A stretch of DNA of 64,000 nt from Camellia lanceoleosa (lineage: Eukaryota > Streptophyta > Magnoliopsida > Ericales > Theaceae). Of the stretch, positions 9,271 to 21,760 are shown one piece after another; the first letter of the stretch is position 1; each line of letters begins with the position of its first letter. The translations under genes and the position numbers were made by a program. The DNA is taken from positions 992,001-1,056,000 of the forward strand of contig CM045759.1 of assembly GCA_025200525.1 (NCBI GenBank). The letters run 5' to 3'. The notes below the pieces were generated by a model. That model did no database searches. It saw nothing but the letters and a program-made list of their open reading frames with translations, and had not been told where the DNA came from.

Positions 9271-9603
9271 AACGGTGTTGTTCAGCTCGTGAGGGCCCAC
9301 CATGGTCCCGTTTTGCTAATCGGAACCGTGAATGTGTAGAACTCGTCGAGTACTATATGTTTGTAAAAAAATCATGTTGATCGGATATCGATAGCTATCT
9401 GATCAGATTAGTTTTTTTATCGACCGTTAACTATAGCACCATCCATTTTTTTATACAAAATTGATTTGATCATGTAGTTAACGATATCCAATCAATGTGA
9501 TTTTTTACAAACATATAGTACTCGATGATTTCTACACATTGGACGATTCAGATTATCTAAACGGGATCAGTGATGGGCCCCACGAGCCGAACAATACCGT
9601 CTT
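9271..9603. repeat. Foldback inverted repeat, about 150-bp arms
   Basis: The left arm (about 9271-9420) and right arm (about 9455-9603) are inverted relatives at roughly 80 percent identity by eye. They share runs such as TCGAGTACTATATGTTTGT. TTTTT-rich outer flanks with TGTTTGGGATA near 9110 and TTTGGCATACC near 9775 (in reverse complement) suggest a larger foldback MITE of about 0.7 kb. Confidence 0.65.
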
Positions 9604-9647
9604 GTTTGCTTCTCCGCCTGTTCCCTTTGTACAAACGGTGGGCAGCT

Positions 9648-9682
9648 AAAGTACAACTCACGTGACATGTGAGTTGTACTTT
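9648..9682. repeat. Perfect 14-bp-stem hairpin
   Basis: AAAGTACAACTCAC at 9648-9661 and its reverse complement at 9669-9682 enclose a 7-nt loop. It lies on the right shoulder of the foldback element. No role is known. Confidence 0.75.
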
Positions 9683-9799
9683 TTTTTGTAAATTTAAATT
9701 TTTTATATTTTTTTTAGTGAATAGTGATAACTTTTTTACTTTTTTAATAATTTTTTGGCTTTTTGGCTTTTTTAAGGTATGCCAAACCAGCTTGTGAAC

Positions 9800-10740
9800 A
9801 ATTTTTTCAAACCCAGACCGACCCAGCTGGTTGAGTCAGTTGAATCGGGAACCAGGCCTTCTAAAGGTCCAGAAAACCCTCTAAACCTGGACTAGGCCAA
9901 AAACCGGCCTTATTTGCAAAAATCAGTAGTTCAACCGATAAAACCGGCAAACTAGTGCCGGTTCTTAACCAACCCGAGTTTTTTTTCTCTTTCTTTCCCT
10001 TTCTTTCTTTCTTATATATTTATATATATACATCAAAATTTTGACTAAAAACTCTTACTTCAAGTTTCCTCTCATAAGGAAGAGTCTCATTGGAAGTTTG
10101 TAGAAATTATGAAAGTCTATTACTATCTATAGGGGAAAAAAAATTGTTCAAAGAGAAGCTAAAATTCAATGTCGGATTCAATCAAATTGTTTGAATCATA
10201 TTTGATTCGAGGGAGAGTTGAAAATTTTATTTCCTTCCAAAATTAAATCTAATATTCAACCAATTTGCTTGGAGGCAATGTTAAATTTTTTTAATTTCTT
10301 TAAAACTAATGTCTTTTTTTTTTTTTTTTTTTTGTATCAATTATGAATTTATTAAATATTATTAGTAAATATTATGCAACATTTTTTTATTATTTCAGTA
10401 ATTATATATATTTTTATTTATTAATAATTAATAATTTTATTTTTAATTATATAATATTAATTATGATGTCACGATTTGACTGCTTCGACCCAACCATTGA
10501 TCCAGTGATCCGTCTATCCGATCTTCTTTCTAGTTTGCTTACTAGTCCAGTTTTCAAAACATTACTTATGAATCAAACATGGCCTATAGCTACTAAAAGT
10601 GATTTAGTCGGTATTTTTCTTATTTTTAGCTACTAAAATTTAGACAGCAATTGTATGGAATTTTTTGGAGGTAAGATTTTAAAATTTGGAGGGATTCCTA
10701 AATGAATCAGTGGCTATGGTCGGGAATGGAAGCATAATCC
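9800..10740. other. AT-rich region, no gene recognised
   Basis: Possible remnants of a TIR element (CAAACCCAGACCGACC near 9810 against CCAGTTTTCAAAAC near 10550) are too diverged to call. At 10585-10645 there is a short patch of the GCTACTAAAA / TTTAGTCGG repeats also seen in the CACTA-like block at 4.2-6.0 kb. Confidence 0.35.
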
Positions 10741-10741
10741 A

Positions 10742-10994
10742 TTGATTAAACAAACCCACTATTTTGGGTCTCTTCTCTTCTCTTCTCTTCTGGGTCTCTT
10801 CTCTCTCACGCCTCACACCTCTGCCCTTCTCTCTGTTACTGGAGCACCACCGCAAGGGTTACACAATCACACCGCCTCTGCCCTCCTCTCTATTACTGGA
10901 GCACCACCACAAGGGTTACACGATCACACCGCGAAGGTTACACGAGCACTACCGCAAGGGTTCGCACCACAGTCGCTTTGTCTCGGGTAGGTAT

Positions 10995-11030
<36 letters not shown>
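10742..11030. other. CT-rich stretch with tandem repeat and (CT)n microsatellite
   Basis: TCTTCTCT repeats near 10770-10800 precede two or more roughly 60-bp units with ACTGGAGCACCACC and CAAGGGTTACAC. A (CT)n run follows at about 10995-11030. The open frame across it reflects the tandem units. It may be an untranslated leader of the old CACTA-like element, but this is not shown. Confidence 0.4.
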
Positions 11031-11035
<5 letters not shown>

Positions 11036-14000
11036 ATTCGCATATATCTTCACACCCAACCCCAAATTTGACCTAGCCCCAAATCGACCCATCTTGCTGG
11101 AGTGGTGATTGGACTGCTCTTTGGATTTCACCGCTTATACTTCCGTAAACAGTTAGAATGATGCTTCTAGCCGAGCTTGTTCCTGCTCTCTGGACTTTCA
11201 CCCCGTGAACACTGTTAGTCTGATTAGAAGCAATACAGTAGCCTAATATATGATGTTTATGATGCCAACATCTCAATCCCTTAAATTGAATAAATGTGCT
11301 TCAATGCAAATGTTCCAAATCATGGTCCATAACTGATCAACTAACTCATCATATATTCTCATAGGTCAGTTTTTGTAGAAATCCAGGAAAGTATATGACT
11401 ACATGATATTCAAAGACCAATTGTTCAAATCCTGTTTCTAGGGTCTTTGATAGAAGGATAAGTGAAATTATCAAGATTTGGTCAAAATAGTTGAAATGGC
11501 ATGAACAATATATATATATATATATTAATGCTATTTATCAATTAGTCAATATAAACAAAATACTCAAAGTAGCCAACAATGGAAAGAAAGAGGAAGTGGA
11601 ACGAAATCTCAATCTTTGACAAAATTCTATGTATTTAAATGGTTTATTGCTATTTTTCAATAATTTTTGGTGGTATTAATATACTAATTGGGAAGCTTCG
11701 AAATTGGGAGCTATGAATTAACCACAGAGATTAATTACACAGATGGGATGTAAAAAATTTTGTGTGTGCTGAAAATTCTTCCCTAGGAGTGGAAGAATTT
11801 CTCTATGAGGCCAACTAGATGCTACTACATTTCTTGTTTTTAATTTTTTTGTTGGTTCTTTATTTTTTTTTAAAGATCTGTGCATCTCCAACTCTTGACT
11901 TAAACTTGTATCAAATTTAAATTTGCATGAACTTACTCAGCAACCTCTTCCATTGCTTAAAATTTTAAAGACAAATTTGAAGCTTTCAAAATTTTAACTT
12001 TACCATCACTGAAATTTATGCTTAAATTTAAGTGTCCATTGGAGTGAGCTTTTACTCAAAATTTCACTCAAATTTGAGTAAAATCTGAGTAAGGGCTAGA
12101 CATAGCCTAATTAATATATGATTATTCATGTTTACAACCAAACTATTGTTGAGTGTAATTTTGTGACCAGTGGATGGTGTTAAGTCCTAATATATGACTG
12201 CTTTATTACTTTAACCTCTTTTGAAAGAACCAAGAGGTGGTAAACTTTTGATTTTGATTTATGCTTTATTTTGTTTTTGCCTTTGCATTCTTTTCAAATT
12301 TTAGCCTTCTTTTTTTTTTTGTTGACGGATAGAAATCTTGTAGTTATATTTGTGTGTGTTTGTCTTGTTGAGTGTTTGCCTTTGCATTTTACATGATTTC
12401 TATCTGTGAACAAAAAAAAGAACTACATGAGTTGATTGATATGAGACAGTACAGTGAAAATGAGCAAGACATTTACATAAGGATTGCTTCCTCTGAGTTA
12501 CGTAAGAATTAGCACAAACATTATCAATCTAAACTTTTATGGTCAAACCAAAATCACCCTCCACAGATGTATATTTGTCTAGCATTATTTGTTGCATTTG
12601 AATGATTCTTCATGTGCATTTGAATAATTCTGCATGCTACAGCCTGGGCATTATTTGTTCTTTTAGCATTTCTGAAGTATTTCTATTATTTTGCCATATA
12701 TCGGTCACTTCATTTCTTTTTGATTTGTGTTTGCTATGACCCAAAGCTGATGTACTACTATTATGTGTGATTGTGAAGAACAGTAAAATTCTATGTCATG
12801 GTCCCATCATGTGAATTTTAGGCTGCTGGCTGGAGGTGAATAAGTGGAATTTTGTCAATAATACGAGTCTCTGTTCATTCTTCCTCCTGCAGGTATATGG
12901 TGCAAATCTTTTATTAACAATTTTTATTCTCACGTCTAATGCGCTTTTGGTTAAAATATTCTTGGGAGGATTTCCCCTCATATTTTGGCTGAGAGTGCAT
13001 TAGACACAAAAGGAATGATTTTGGGTAAGAGATCCATGGATTGGATTGGGTCTAAATAGGGTGATGGTACACCACCGTAGTCATTTTTGCTTGAATTTAA
13101 CCTTGTTGGTGTCGTCTTCTGTGTTTTTCATGTGCTATGACCTATCTTCTGTTCACTTTATCATTCTTTTAGGGGAAAAAATGAAAAACAAAATAGTCAT
13201 TCCTTGTGAGGAACTGTGAATTTAGTTTAGTTACCAAAGCCAAAAGCCTTGTATATATATATACATATCTGAGATATATTTTATGAACAATACTTCCATA
13301 TCATTTGTAATTTGTTTTTCATCATTGGTGGTAAAGGTGTGGTGGTTTGAGGGCTGAATTAGATTGATTGGGATTATAAGTATGATTGAGCAATGTAAGA
13401 TTATTAGTGTCAAGTAGTATTAAGTTGGAGATGTAACATTAATTGAGTTGATGAAAGAGTGAGAGGAGCGTGAGAAATATTACACTGATATGTTGAAAGA
13501 GCGAGAGGAGCGTGAGAGATGTTACAATGAGATGTTGCAAGAGCGGGCGCAAAGACAGAAAGATTGAGAGGAGACAAATAAAAGGGTTGATCATCTGAAT
13601 AATGTAGTCGCCAAACTCTCACACTCTTGGGGATCTAAGGTGGTCGAATGACGTTTACTATTTGGTAAGTACAACTTTATTGCATATTATCTTTAAAGTA
13701 TTTTTGTTGGATTGTTAAATTTTTGTTATTGCATATTATTTTTATTTTATTGTTTAACAAAGTGAGGTGATGCAATTAGAATTTTGATCACGTAACAATT
13801 CAAAAGAGTAGATGTTACTTATAGTTATGAAATCAACTTCGGGCTCCTACAAACCCTAAATGGATTTGTTTTGTGTTTAGTTTCTGTAGTATGCATAATA
13901 TTGGATGTAGTTCCATTTCTTTGCTGCACAATGTTTCTAACGTCTGATTGTGGCAAATAAAATTTATTTTGGGACTATCAATTCTTTTTTGAATGTGTTA

Positions 14001-15600
14001 AGGTTTCTATATATAATTTACGATGAAATTGGACACTTTATGAGCTGTCAAGGAATTGAAATAGTGGTGAAAATGGAGAAATATAGGATACTGTGGGCAG
14101 GGCATTCAAATCAATTAAGAGTTTTACTTGAACACTTTAAGCATACACTTTAGCACATAAATGTCGTTGTACTTAATAGCTTCAGTGTTTTTGGGATACC
14201 TTCAACTAGGATTTTTTTTTGATCGTGTTAATCAAAAGTCAGCTAGTGAACTGTATATAGTACTCTAGTAATCCACACTAATAATGCTTAGCTATAAGAG
14301 GCGAAGGAATTAATAGTTCTGATGTAGGACGATGTCTATAGGCTTGATTTCCAAGAGGGCAAGTTTGTAGGATTTTTAGGGAGGTTTGGATTGCCTGCAA
14401 TTTTGGATTTAAATGGTTAAATTCAAGGCTTTAGAAGTAATTATTTATGATATAAACCTCTGGAGTTGAAAAGGTTCATTTTTGGGTAAATTATACTTGT
14501 CACCCTTATAATTTGACTCAAATTTCACTTTGATTCTTATTATTTCAATTTGGTCCTTTGGTCCAAATTACTGTCAATGTTTTTAATGTGTATACTTCAA
14601 AAGACATTAGGCTCCCTTTGGATTTATGGATTTGAAATGAATAGATTTGATATCAATAATTTGAAGAGTATAACCTTTGAAGCCAATGTAATATTTTAGA
14701 TTTAGATATGAAGAATGGATTTGAGAGCTTTGTAATGATGGATTTCAAATGACTTTGTAAAAATAGTTATTCGAAATTCTTCCATAAAAGATTTTACTTG
14801 TACAAAAACCTGAACAAAATACATGAAACATACCTCTATTCAATCCTCCACTTTAGTGTTATCATCTACTTTGAATAACTAATCTTCTTATATTTTTTTT
14901 TATAAAATTCCAACTTCAAATCCCTTCATTTTATACCAAGCGGGGCTATGTAGTTTTTGATTGTTTTACTATGAAGTTTTGGGGTTGGACTGTCAACCAT
15001 TTTCCTAAGGTAGAGAGCGAGAGAGGCTATTTCCGTGGTTGTAATGTGAGTGTTAAAAAGTCTGATATTTTGCTTGGTAGTTGATCTGTTTACTAAGTAA
15101 GTTGTTCTTACCCATTCCTGATTTTGAGTTTTTCATTGACAATCTATTTATGATTTAACTTTTATGGCTGTTGAAAGAATAGAGTGTTCCTAGAAGTTTG
15201 AATTTGCACATGACACTGATAGTTGAACTAATAATCCATGTCTTATGAATTTCCAATTATTTGTTTCTTTCCACTGTCTTTGAGAACTAGATGAAATAAC
15301 CTTACATTTTCTGATAGATACTGGGTTTTCGGATTTGGAGACTTTGCCATGGTAGTAGAGGTCAACAGAGTTTCACACACTAATTAATCTAGATATGGGT
15401 TATGAATTACACCGTGCCTTCATGTACAGGCATACGCTAGTATTAATTATATTTGAGTTTTATTGCCATATTTTTTAATAATTTTAAATATGCCAAAATG
15501 TAGTCAATACTAATGATTAATTTTATTTGTACAAATGGTTTTTGGCATGGAGTGCAGTGTACGACTTTTTTGGAGAAGTAAGAAAGACATTGTTTTTAGT
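11031..15600. other. Long AT-rich interior with no intact gene
   Basis: I found no conserved protein except the short coiled-coil remnant at 13447-13652. Microsatellites include (AT)n near 11510 and 13250. The position between two TTTGGCGAC-type repeat blocks (4.2-6.0 kb and 16.05-16.45 kb) suggests the decayed interior of a CACTA-like element. Confidence 0.35.
13447..13652 (+). pseudogene. Coiled-coil remnant resembling a CACTA (En/Spm) element protein
   Basis: The plus-strand frame from about 13447 reads repeated Glu/Arg-rich blocks (EEREKYYTDMLKEREE, then NEMLQERAQRQ), two in-frame stops, and RVDHLNNVVAKLSHSWGSK near the end. Such charged repeats are common at the C-terminus of plant En/Spm-type transposon proteins that bind subterminal repeats. 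The match is to a general pattern only, so other coiled-coil proteins are possible. Confidence 0.4.
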
Positions 15601-15629
15601 CTACAAATTAGTACTGTTTGTACATATTA

Positions 15630-15785
15630 GTTTTGTGGCGTGGTATAGCAGATTGAATTTGACGTGGTACAGATTAATTTTTTGTGCGGTACAAATTACC
15701 TTTTGATGTGGTATAGATTATTTTTTTGGCATGGTATAAACAACCTTTTGGCATGGTATAAATTAGTTTTTGGTGGTACAGATTA
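15630..15785 (+). repeat. Degenerate minisatellite, about 27-bp units
   Basis: About six units of the type TTTTGGCATGGTATAAATTA follow one another with changes such as GACGTGGTACAGATTA. It is noncoding, inside the presumed CACTA-like interior. Confidence 0.7.
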
Positions 15786-16049
15786 ACAATTGGATATTAA
15801 TTTTGTTTAATCCTATGTTATGTATGGAATTATATTTTTTAGATTGGATTATACTTGGTTTGTATGGAATTTTTATTGGAAATATTAATTTGATGTTAAA
15901 TATGAATTTTTTGATGGGTGAAAGTGAAATGTGTGCATGTTGTGGAATAGTTGCTAATTTTATCAGTATATGGATAATTTTATTTATATACAAGGTACAG
16001 ATTGTATTGATAATGGAATAAATATAGGTGGTTGAGAAATTAATTAAAA

Positions 16050-16450
16050 AAAAATTACAAATTTTTTGGCGACTAAATATTTTAGTAGCTAAAAATGCAA
16101 GCAAAGGTTTTTCATGACTAAATATTTAGTAGTAAAAAGCAACAAAAGATTTTTGGCGACCAAATAATTAGTAGCTAAAATAAATCAAGATGAGGGAAGA
16201 AACTTTTGCCGATTAAAGATTTTAGTCACGAAAGAACATGGCATCCTTTGGCGACTAAAATGTTTGGTCGTAAATTACCATGAAATGAAAATATCTAATC
16301 TTTTGATGACTTAAATCTTTCGTCGTGAAAACTAACAGCGACTAAATATTTTGGTCGCTAAATGTATTATTATTAGTGACTAAAATTGTTAGTTGGTAAA
16401 TGTATTATTATTAGCGACTAAAATGTTTTAGCGACTAAACAAATGTTTTA
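16050..16450 (+). mobile_element. Second TTTGGCGACTAAA subterminal repeat block
   Basis: TTTGGCGACTAAATATTT, TTTAGTCACGAAAG, TTTGGTCGCTAAATG and related motifs recur here, as at 4.26-5.98 kb. No CTGTAGTG terminus follows, so the end is either lost or too diverged to recognise. If both blocks belong together, the element would span nearly 14 kb including later insertions. Confidence 0.5.
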
Positions 16451-17930
16451 GCAATTAAGGAAAAGGTTAGCCTTCACCTATGTTTGTTTTTCTGTATATG
16501 GCCTTAAAGAACAAATTCTTATGTGTAAATATTTTTTTATCATTTACAACAATATAATTTATGGTATTGTCCTTATTGTTGTGTGCATTGTGTATGGGCA
16601 CTTGAGGATAGAGGGTTGAATCATGTTATTGAAATTGCGTAATCATGTTAGGGTGAGTTCAAGAGTTGTTTATCTTCCTACTGAAATTTTAAGTTTGTTC
16701 CTTCTGTTAGCCTTGACCATGCCTAAGTGTGCTACTTTTTTACTTTTACAGAGGTCTGGTCCACGAAAGAGGATTGTTTCGGGTGGAATGGTAAAGTTCA
16801 ACCTTTGACTTTTGCCAAAGGACTTACCAGAAACAGGATCCAAAGCAACTAAATGGAGAAAGGAGGTTTTATCTCACTGGCCTTGAGCAGTTGGGTTAGG
16901 GCCTAGTTGAGTCATCAATTAGTAAGTTCTACTGCATTACTAATTACTATAGCCCTATTTCCTTCACATAAAGGTGCAAATAATATTACTTTCTTGTTTT
17001 GTTAATCTATGTTGCATTGCAATATATGATTTGAGAGGTTTTTATTATTATTTATTTTTATATCATCCTGTGACTTCAGTTGGATACATTGGCCTGTGCA
17101 TAAGTCATGCTTGGTTCAAAATTTGTGTTTCATCATGGGTCAATAAATAAGATCTTGTTGCCTATTCATCTTGTTTCAGTTATGTTGCATTACTACATGT
17201 TGCAATTTTATTATTTCTTGGTGGTTCATGAACATTGTGAATTAGGATTTTAATTGTTCTAATCTATTATTTACTTCAATTTTTATGCATCAGGTTTGCA
17301 GTTACGGCCCGCCTCCTTCAATTAACAATTGTATTAAGGTTGGTGCAGTATTGTATATCTTTTACATTTGCACATATGGCATGTTGCAAATGCATACATG
17401 ATTATAATTTGCTAACTTTTTATTTTCTTCTTTTTTTTTGGGAGGGGGGTGTTTGTTTCTTTATTTTTTTTAATTACTAATTCCAGTGTGTTTTTGTAGG
17501 AGCATTGGCTAGCTTGTTCTTTGAAATAAGCATTGGCTCATGAATGAGTTATCCAATATTTTGATGGTTTTTTTAATGACATTTTTTTGGGGTAATGGTT
17601 TGTTGTTGATATAAATAGGTAGGAAATGTTATAGTTTTTCTTCTATTGTTTGTCAAATGTAAAATTGTAGCCTTCTAGAAGAGGAATTAAAATTGTTTGG
17701 TTTATTTTTAGTTTTTGTGCTTGTATATAGAATCCTTAATTTTAGATTTGATTTTATTTAGCTAATAGTGCAATTTGAAAATTAAATCCTTATTTTGCAT
17801 TTTTTTTTTTTTTTTTTGAGAAGCTTTATTTTGCAGATTTAGTGCAATTGAAATTATACCTTTTCTTTTTATATAACTAGTAGTGCTATATATATATATA
17901 TATATATTTTAAAAAAAAGAAAAAGAAGAA
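16451..17930. other. AT-rich region without a confirmed gene
   Basis: A short frame near 16623-16808 (with RSGPRKRIVSGGMVKFNL at its end) could be a decayed transposon exon, preceded by TTTTACAG that resembles an acceptor site. I do not recognise the family. T-rich tracts and an (AT)n run at about 17888-17907 occupy the rest. Confidence 0.3.
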
Positions 17931-17933
17931 AAG

Positions 17934-18163
17934 ATGGCATTTTTGTAAAAAAATGTCTGTAAATGTCATCATATGACGTCAGCATTTAACTGTGACGGTT
18001 TCATATAACGGAACGTATGAGAATTTATGACGTTTTAAAAAACACCGGTTAAAGTCATTAGCGACGTTTTATAAACGTAACGTCGTCTTTAGCCTTTAAT
18101 AGTGTTTTGAAGCCTTATAGTAGCGTTTTTTAAACGTCGCTAATTCTGAAAATTCCTGCAGTG
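17934..18163 (+). mobile_element. CACTA-like right terminus, relative of the one at 1060-1358
   Basis: The segment ends ATTCCTGCAGTG at 18163 (reverse complement CACTGCAGGAAT). It shares with 1060-1358 the order of AAATGTCATCAT, a TGACGTCAG-type block, and GTTTTTTAAACGTCGCTAATT motifs before the end. The left end of this copy is not seen, so it may be truncated. Confidence 0.6.
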
Positions 18164-19622
18164 TATAGTCAAATAATAGTCTATAAATAATTTATACATT
18201 TGGCAAACAATCATCTAATATTTTTAACGAATTAACCAATTCAATTGTTTAAAAAAAAATTGTAAACTTTCATTTTTAAATTGCTAATATTCTATTTGGT
18301 TCATTGAAATAAAATTAAATCAAATGAAATTATCATTTCTTAGTCTTATAGAATAACTATTCCCTCACAATAATGAATGATAATTTCATTTTAAGTATTT
18401 TATTATTATTTTTCAATAAATCAAATGTAAAGATAAATATTATGATGAAATAATTGTTTCATCCCATTTCATTTTAATAAATTAAATATAACTTTAGATT
18501 GAAAATTATTTAAAGCTCGTTTGGCATTGACTAATATAATTCATTTTTTTGTATTGGGACTTTTTTAATTTGACTTTTTTAGTCTTGTTTGGTTTTTGTT
18601 TTGAGACTTTTTTTTACTTTTGTGAGAAAAAAGTATAATGATTATGAATAAAAAGTAATATTTTGTCTTATTAATTTTTATAATTAATTTTCTCTCTATG
18701 TAATTATTTAATCTCAACATAAATGCTAAACCGGGTCTTAGAAACCATATTTTTTTGACAAAATTTAAAGGTCTGAAGCAATAACCTTACTTACCCTGAC
18801 AATGACTAAAGTACACGAAGTAATAAGTTAACTTTTTAGTTCGGCTTTCTATTCTTGTCTTGTCTGTGCCCTAGAAAACGATAACTCATGTTTGTTTTCT
18901 ATTCTTTTCTTTTCTTTATTTATTTTTCTTTTTTTGGAATAAATCCATGAACTCAGAATTTTGTTGTGAATTGTGCGATGAAAATTTATGTTTTGGTATA
19001 GATGTAATTGTTGTATGATGGATGATTTAATTGTTATGTGGTGGATCCTACACTAGTTTAAAGGATAAACAACTAATAAGTTCTAATAGATAGTTTAAAA
19101 ATAAGTTCTCATAGGTTCTAATAAGTCTTTTATTGAAAATAAGTCTTGATAAAATCGTCGTTAAAAATATTTTTTTATTACGATTTTTTGCATATCGCTA
19201 AAAATTGATAATTATTTTTTTGTTCTTTTGTCATGGTTTTTTCATAAATTATGGTTAAAACTTACAATTAGTAATATTTTTTGATATCAAATTTTTTTAA
19301 ATTGTCACTGGAAGTTGAAAGTTAGTGAATTTTTTTATTAATATTTGTTTAAATTGTTGTTAAAACTTATAATTAGTAGCATTTTTTGTGATAAAATTTT
19401 CAAACTGTCACTAAAAATTAACAATTAGTAACTTTTTTTAATAGTGTTTAATAAAAAATATCATTAATTATCATAAAATTTATTAGAAAATAAATTTATC
19501 TATTATGACTTACATATAGATCTCCTAAACTTGAACCACATGTTGAATTTTTTGAATAAAATTCTGAATAATTTTTTTTTAATTTGTAATTATTATTATT
19601 ATTGTTTTAAGAAAAATGTTTT
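18164..19622. other. AT-rich spacer with degenerate repeats
   Basis: GCTCGTTTGGCATTGAC near 18514 and AATGCTAAACCGGGTC near 18723-18738 could be ends of a roughly 230-bp MITE. Between 19200 and 19440 three degenerate roughly 100-bp units share AACTTATAATTAGTA and AAATTGTCACT. No gene is seen. Confidence 0.35.
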
Positions 19623-20077
19623 GGACCTCGAATCTGGGATGCCCTGAATGCTCCTAAGCCCAAAACGACGTCGTTTTGGGCTTAGGCTTTTTTTATTTAT
19701 TTTATTTTATTTTGTTTTATTTTTTTTCCGTTTTTTCTACCATTTTCGACGCAGAGGAAGAAGAGGGAGAGGGAGGGGGAGAGAGAGAGAGAGAGAGAGA
19801 GAGGCTGGCCTCGTCCACTCGATCGTCGCCTCACGACGCCGTCGTCACCGCCGCTCGCCTCGCCGCCTCGCCGTCAGCCTCCACTGCCTCGCCCGCCCGC
19901 CTACGCCTCGATCGCCCCGGCCTCCGCCCCTGCCTTATCCCCGAGTTTATTGGCCCCCTCCCCTCCCCCTCCCTCGTCTTCGTCTTCGTCTTCTGCTGAA
20001 AAAAAAAAAAAATTAAAACCATGAAACGACGTCGTTTCATGGTTTCGGGGCACTCGGGGCCTCCGTATTCGAGGTCC
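19623..20077. mobile_element. Nonautonomous TIR element with GC-rich cargo and two long palindromes
   Basis: Terminal inverted repeats GGACCTCGAAT (19623) and ATTCGAGGTCC (ends 20077) frame the element. Inside each end lies a perfect palindrome: 34 bp at 19653-19686 and 30 bp at 20016-20045, both centred on AAACGACGTCGTTT. The core has a GA run (about 19780-19802) and a C/G-rich block (19803-19990) unlike the AT-rich surroundings, perhaps captured host sequence. Frames through it are low-complexity Arg/Pro runs and I do not call them genes. No clear TSD was found. Confidence 0.65.
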
Positions 20078-20520
20078 GAATCACAGCTCTTGTTTTAATT
20101 TTTTCCCGTCAGTTACCCATTGTAAGAAAACTTTTTTGGTAGATTCGCCATCCAGTACCTCACGACTTTTAGGATTATGAAGGCCCCCTGTATGGTATAG
20201 AATTGTTCTAATAAGTTGGTTAAAAGTTAATGTTTTAATTTTTAAATTTTTTAAAAAAAATATGTAAAAAAATTAAAAAATGATATGATCTAAAATAAAT
20301 TAAAAATTGATTTTTAACTTTTAATCATATTTCTAAGAGAGACTTTAATCAACCGTCAACATCAAAGCCGAGGAGAAAGAAAAAAAATAGCCTAGAATTT
20401 TCCTTCATAAAGGAGTTCATTATCATATTATAATAATTTTTATCTAAATTTTTTTTATAAAAATAATGTGGTAGTGATATTTTTGATTGATATTTTTATC
20501 TAAAGTGATAAAATCAAAGG
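20078..20520. other. AT-rich spacer
   Basis: No gene or element recognised between the TIR element and the first LTR of the Tat-type retrotransposon. Confidence 0.4.
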
Positions 20521-21144
20521 TTGTGATATCTTGATTCTAGTCCATAATTTGGTGAAAAAAATTACGACCACGAAAATATATTGACTCACATTTATTATGT
20601 AGTTTATGTGGAGAAGTATTTTGCGAATGGCGCCATGTGGCCGAGATAGCCCTGAGATGTTGGCTAAGGTACCATGTGGATGAGTCATGTTGCCGATGTG
20701 ACCATGGCATTGCCAAGATGTTCTACAGTAATGCCGAAATCCTGAGGTATCCGGATAAGAGACAAAAGTCCTAGAACAGAAGAGGCTCTCAGTCTAGATA
20801 AGGATAAGACTCATGAGGAGTTTATCCCTATCTAGCTGATAGTCCAAAATGAGCATTAAGCCAGAGTCCAATGAAGTGAGGCTTCTAGGGTACTAGGTCA
20901 CTACTGGTTATAAGTGTGAGGCACCTTCGTGGGTCTGAGGTAAGTTTTTACTTGTGAGTTTAAGCACTGTTTTGATATCTGTGAGAGATAAGATTTACTG
21001 ACTTGGTCGTCGGAGTGTCTCTGGGTGGACTAACCACCGTGGTATTCTCATCTTCTTGTTGGTAGGTAGTTGGCTCAATCTATTCTGTCGGTGCTTTCCA
21101 GCTGAGTTCCTCGTTTGGTTGTGTGGTCGGAAATCAACACCCAC
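20521..21144 (+). mobile_element. 5' LTR of the Tat-type element
   Basis: The right end is fixed by ACACCCACA just before the primer-binding site. The left end is uncertain; TGTGATATCTTG at about 20521 is a candidate start. Text such as GGAGTGTCTCTGGGTGG near the 3' part resembles other Tat-type LTRs. Confidence 0.5.
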
Positions 21145-21162
21145 AATTTGGCATCGTCTGTG
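21145..21162 (+). other. Primer-binding site of the Tat-type element
   Basis: ATTTGGCATCGTCTGTGG directly follows the LTR. It is close to the TTTGGCGCCGTCTGTGG form common in Tat-type elements, with one CpG-type change. Confidence 0.65.
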
Positions 21163-21760
21163 GAAACTTAAGGAGAATAGATAACCAACAACGGGCAGGA
21201 AGAGAGAATTAGGGATAACATCCACAATGAGGAAGAGGAACATGTGGATCCTAATGCTAGAGAAGAGAACCATAATGAAGGAGTATAGGAATCGAATCTT
21301 GGGGCGAATGATGCCGGCAAGGGGCGCAACGACCTGAAAAAGGGAGGTAGAGATGAATACTACAATGAAAGTGACCTCTAGGTATAGAGGATAGATGCCT
21401 GAGAAGGGATGAGGAGATGAAGGACATAGCAAATAAGTTGACAGACCTGCTGACTGTGGTCAATTTCATGATGCAAAACAACGTGATACAGCCATCATTC
21501 CCGTTACAAGAGACACCGGCACTAGCAGCCAAGATTGATGCCCTGAAAGGAAGATAGAAGGCAGTCTCAGTTGTCCCACAGCATGGCAAGGGACAGGAAA
21601 ACTCACATCGGCCATCAAAGGAAGTCGGACGTACAGAGTCAGTACGGGGCGAGTCACAAAGGACACCATGGACCAAGGGGACATATGTCAAGGGATCTTG
21701 GTAGATCCAAGGGCAAGGCTTCTGTTTTGATATAGTAGACGAAGGGAAGTCCAAGAGGAC

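Noticed and set aside
10742..11131. Frames across the CT-rich tandem repeat near 10.8 kb
   Set aside because: Made by the tandem units and the (CT)n run. No known motif and no credible gene context.
15763..16104. Overlapping frames in AT-rich DNA on both strands
   Set aside because: Composition-driven (Ile, Leu, Phe, Asn, Lys) with no family resemblance.
19648..20040. Open frames rich in Arg, Pro and Leu in the TIR element
   Set aside because: Low-complexity translation of GA, T and C/G-rich tracts; three overlapping frames on both strands and no domain.
20995..21754. Minus-strand open frames opposite the Tat-type leader
   Set aside because: They overlap the LTR end, PBS and leader of an element coded on the plus strand, and have no recognised domain.
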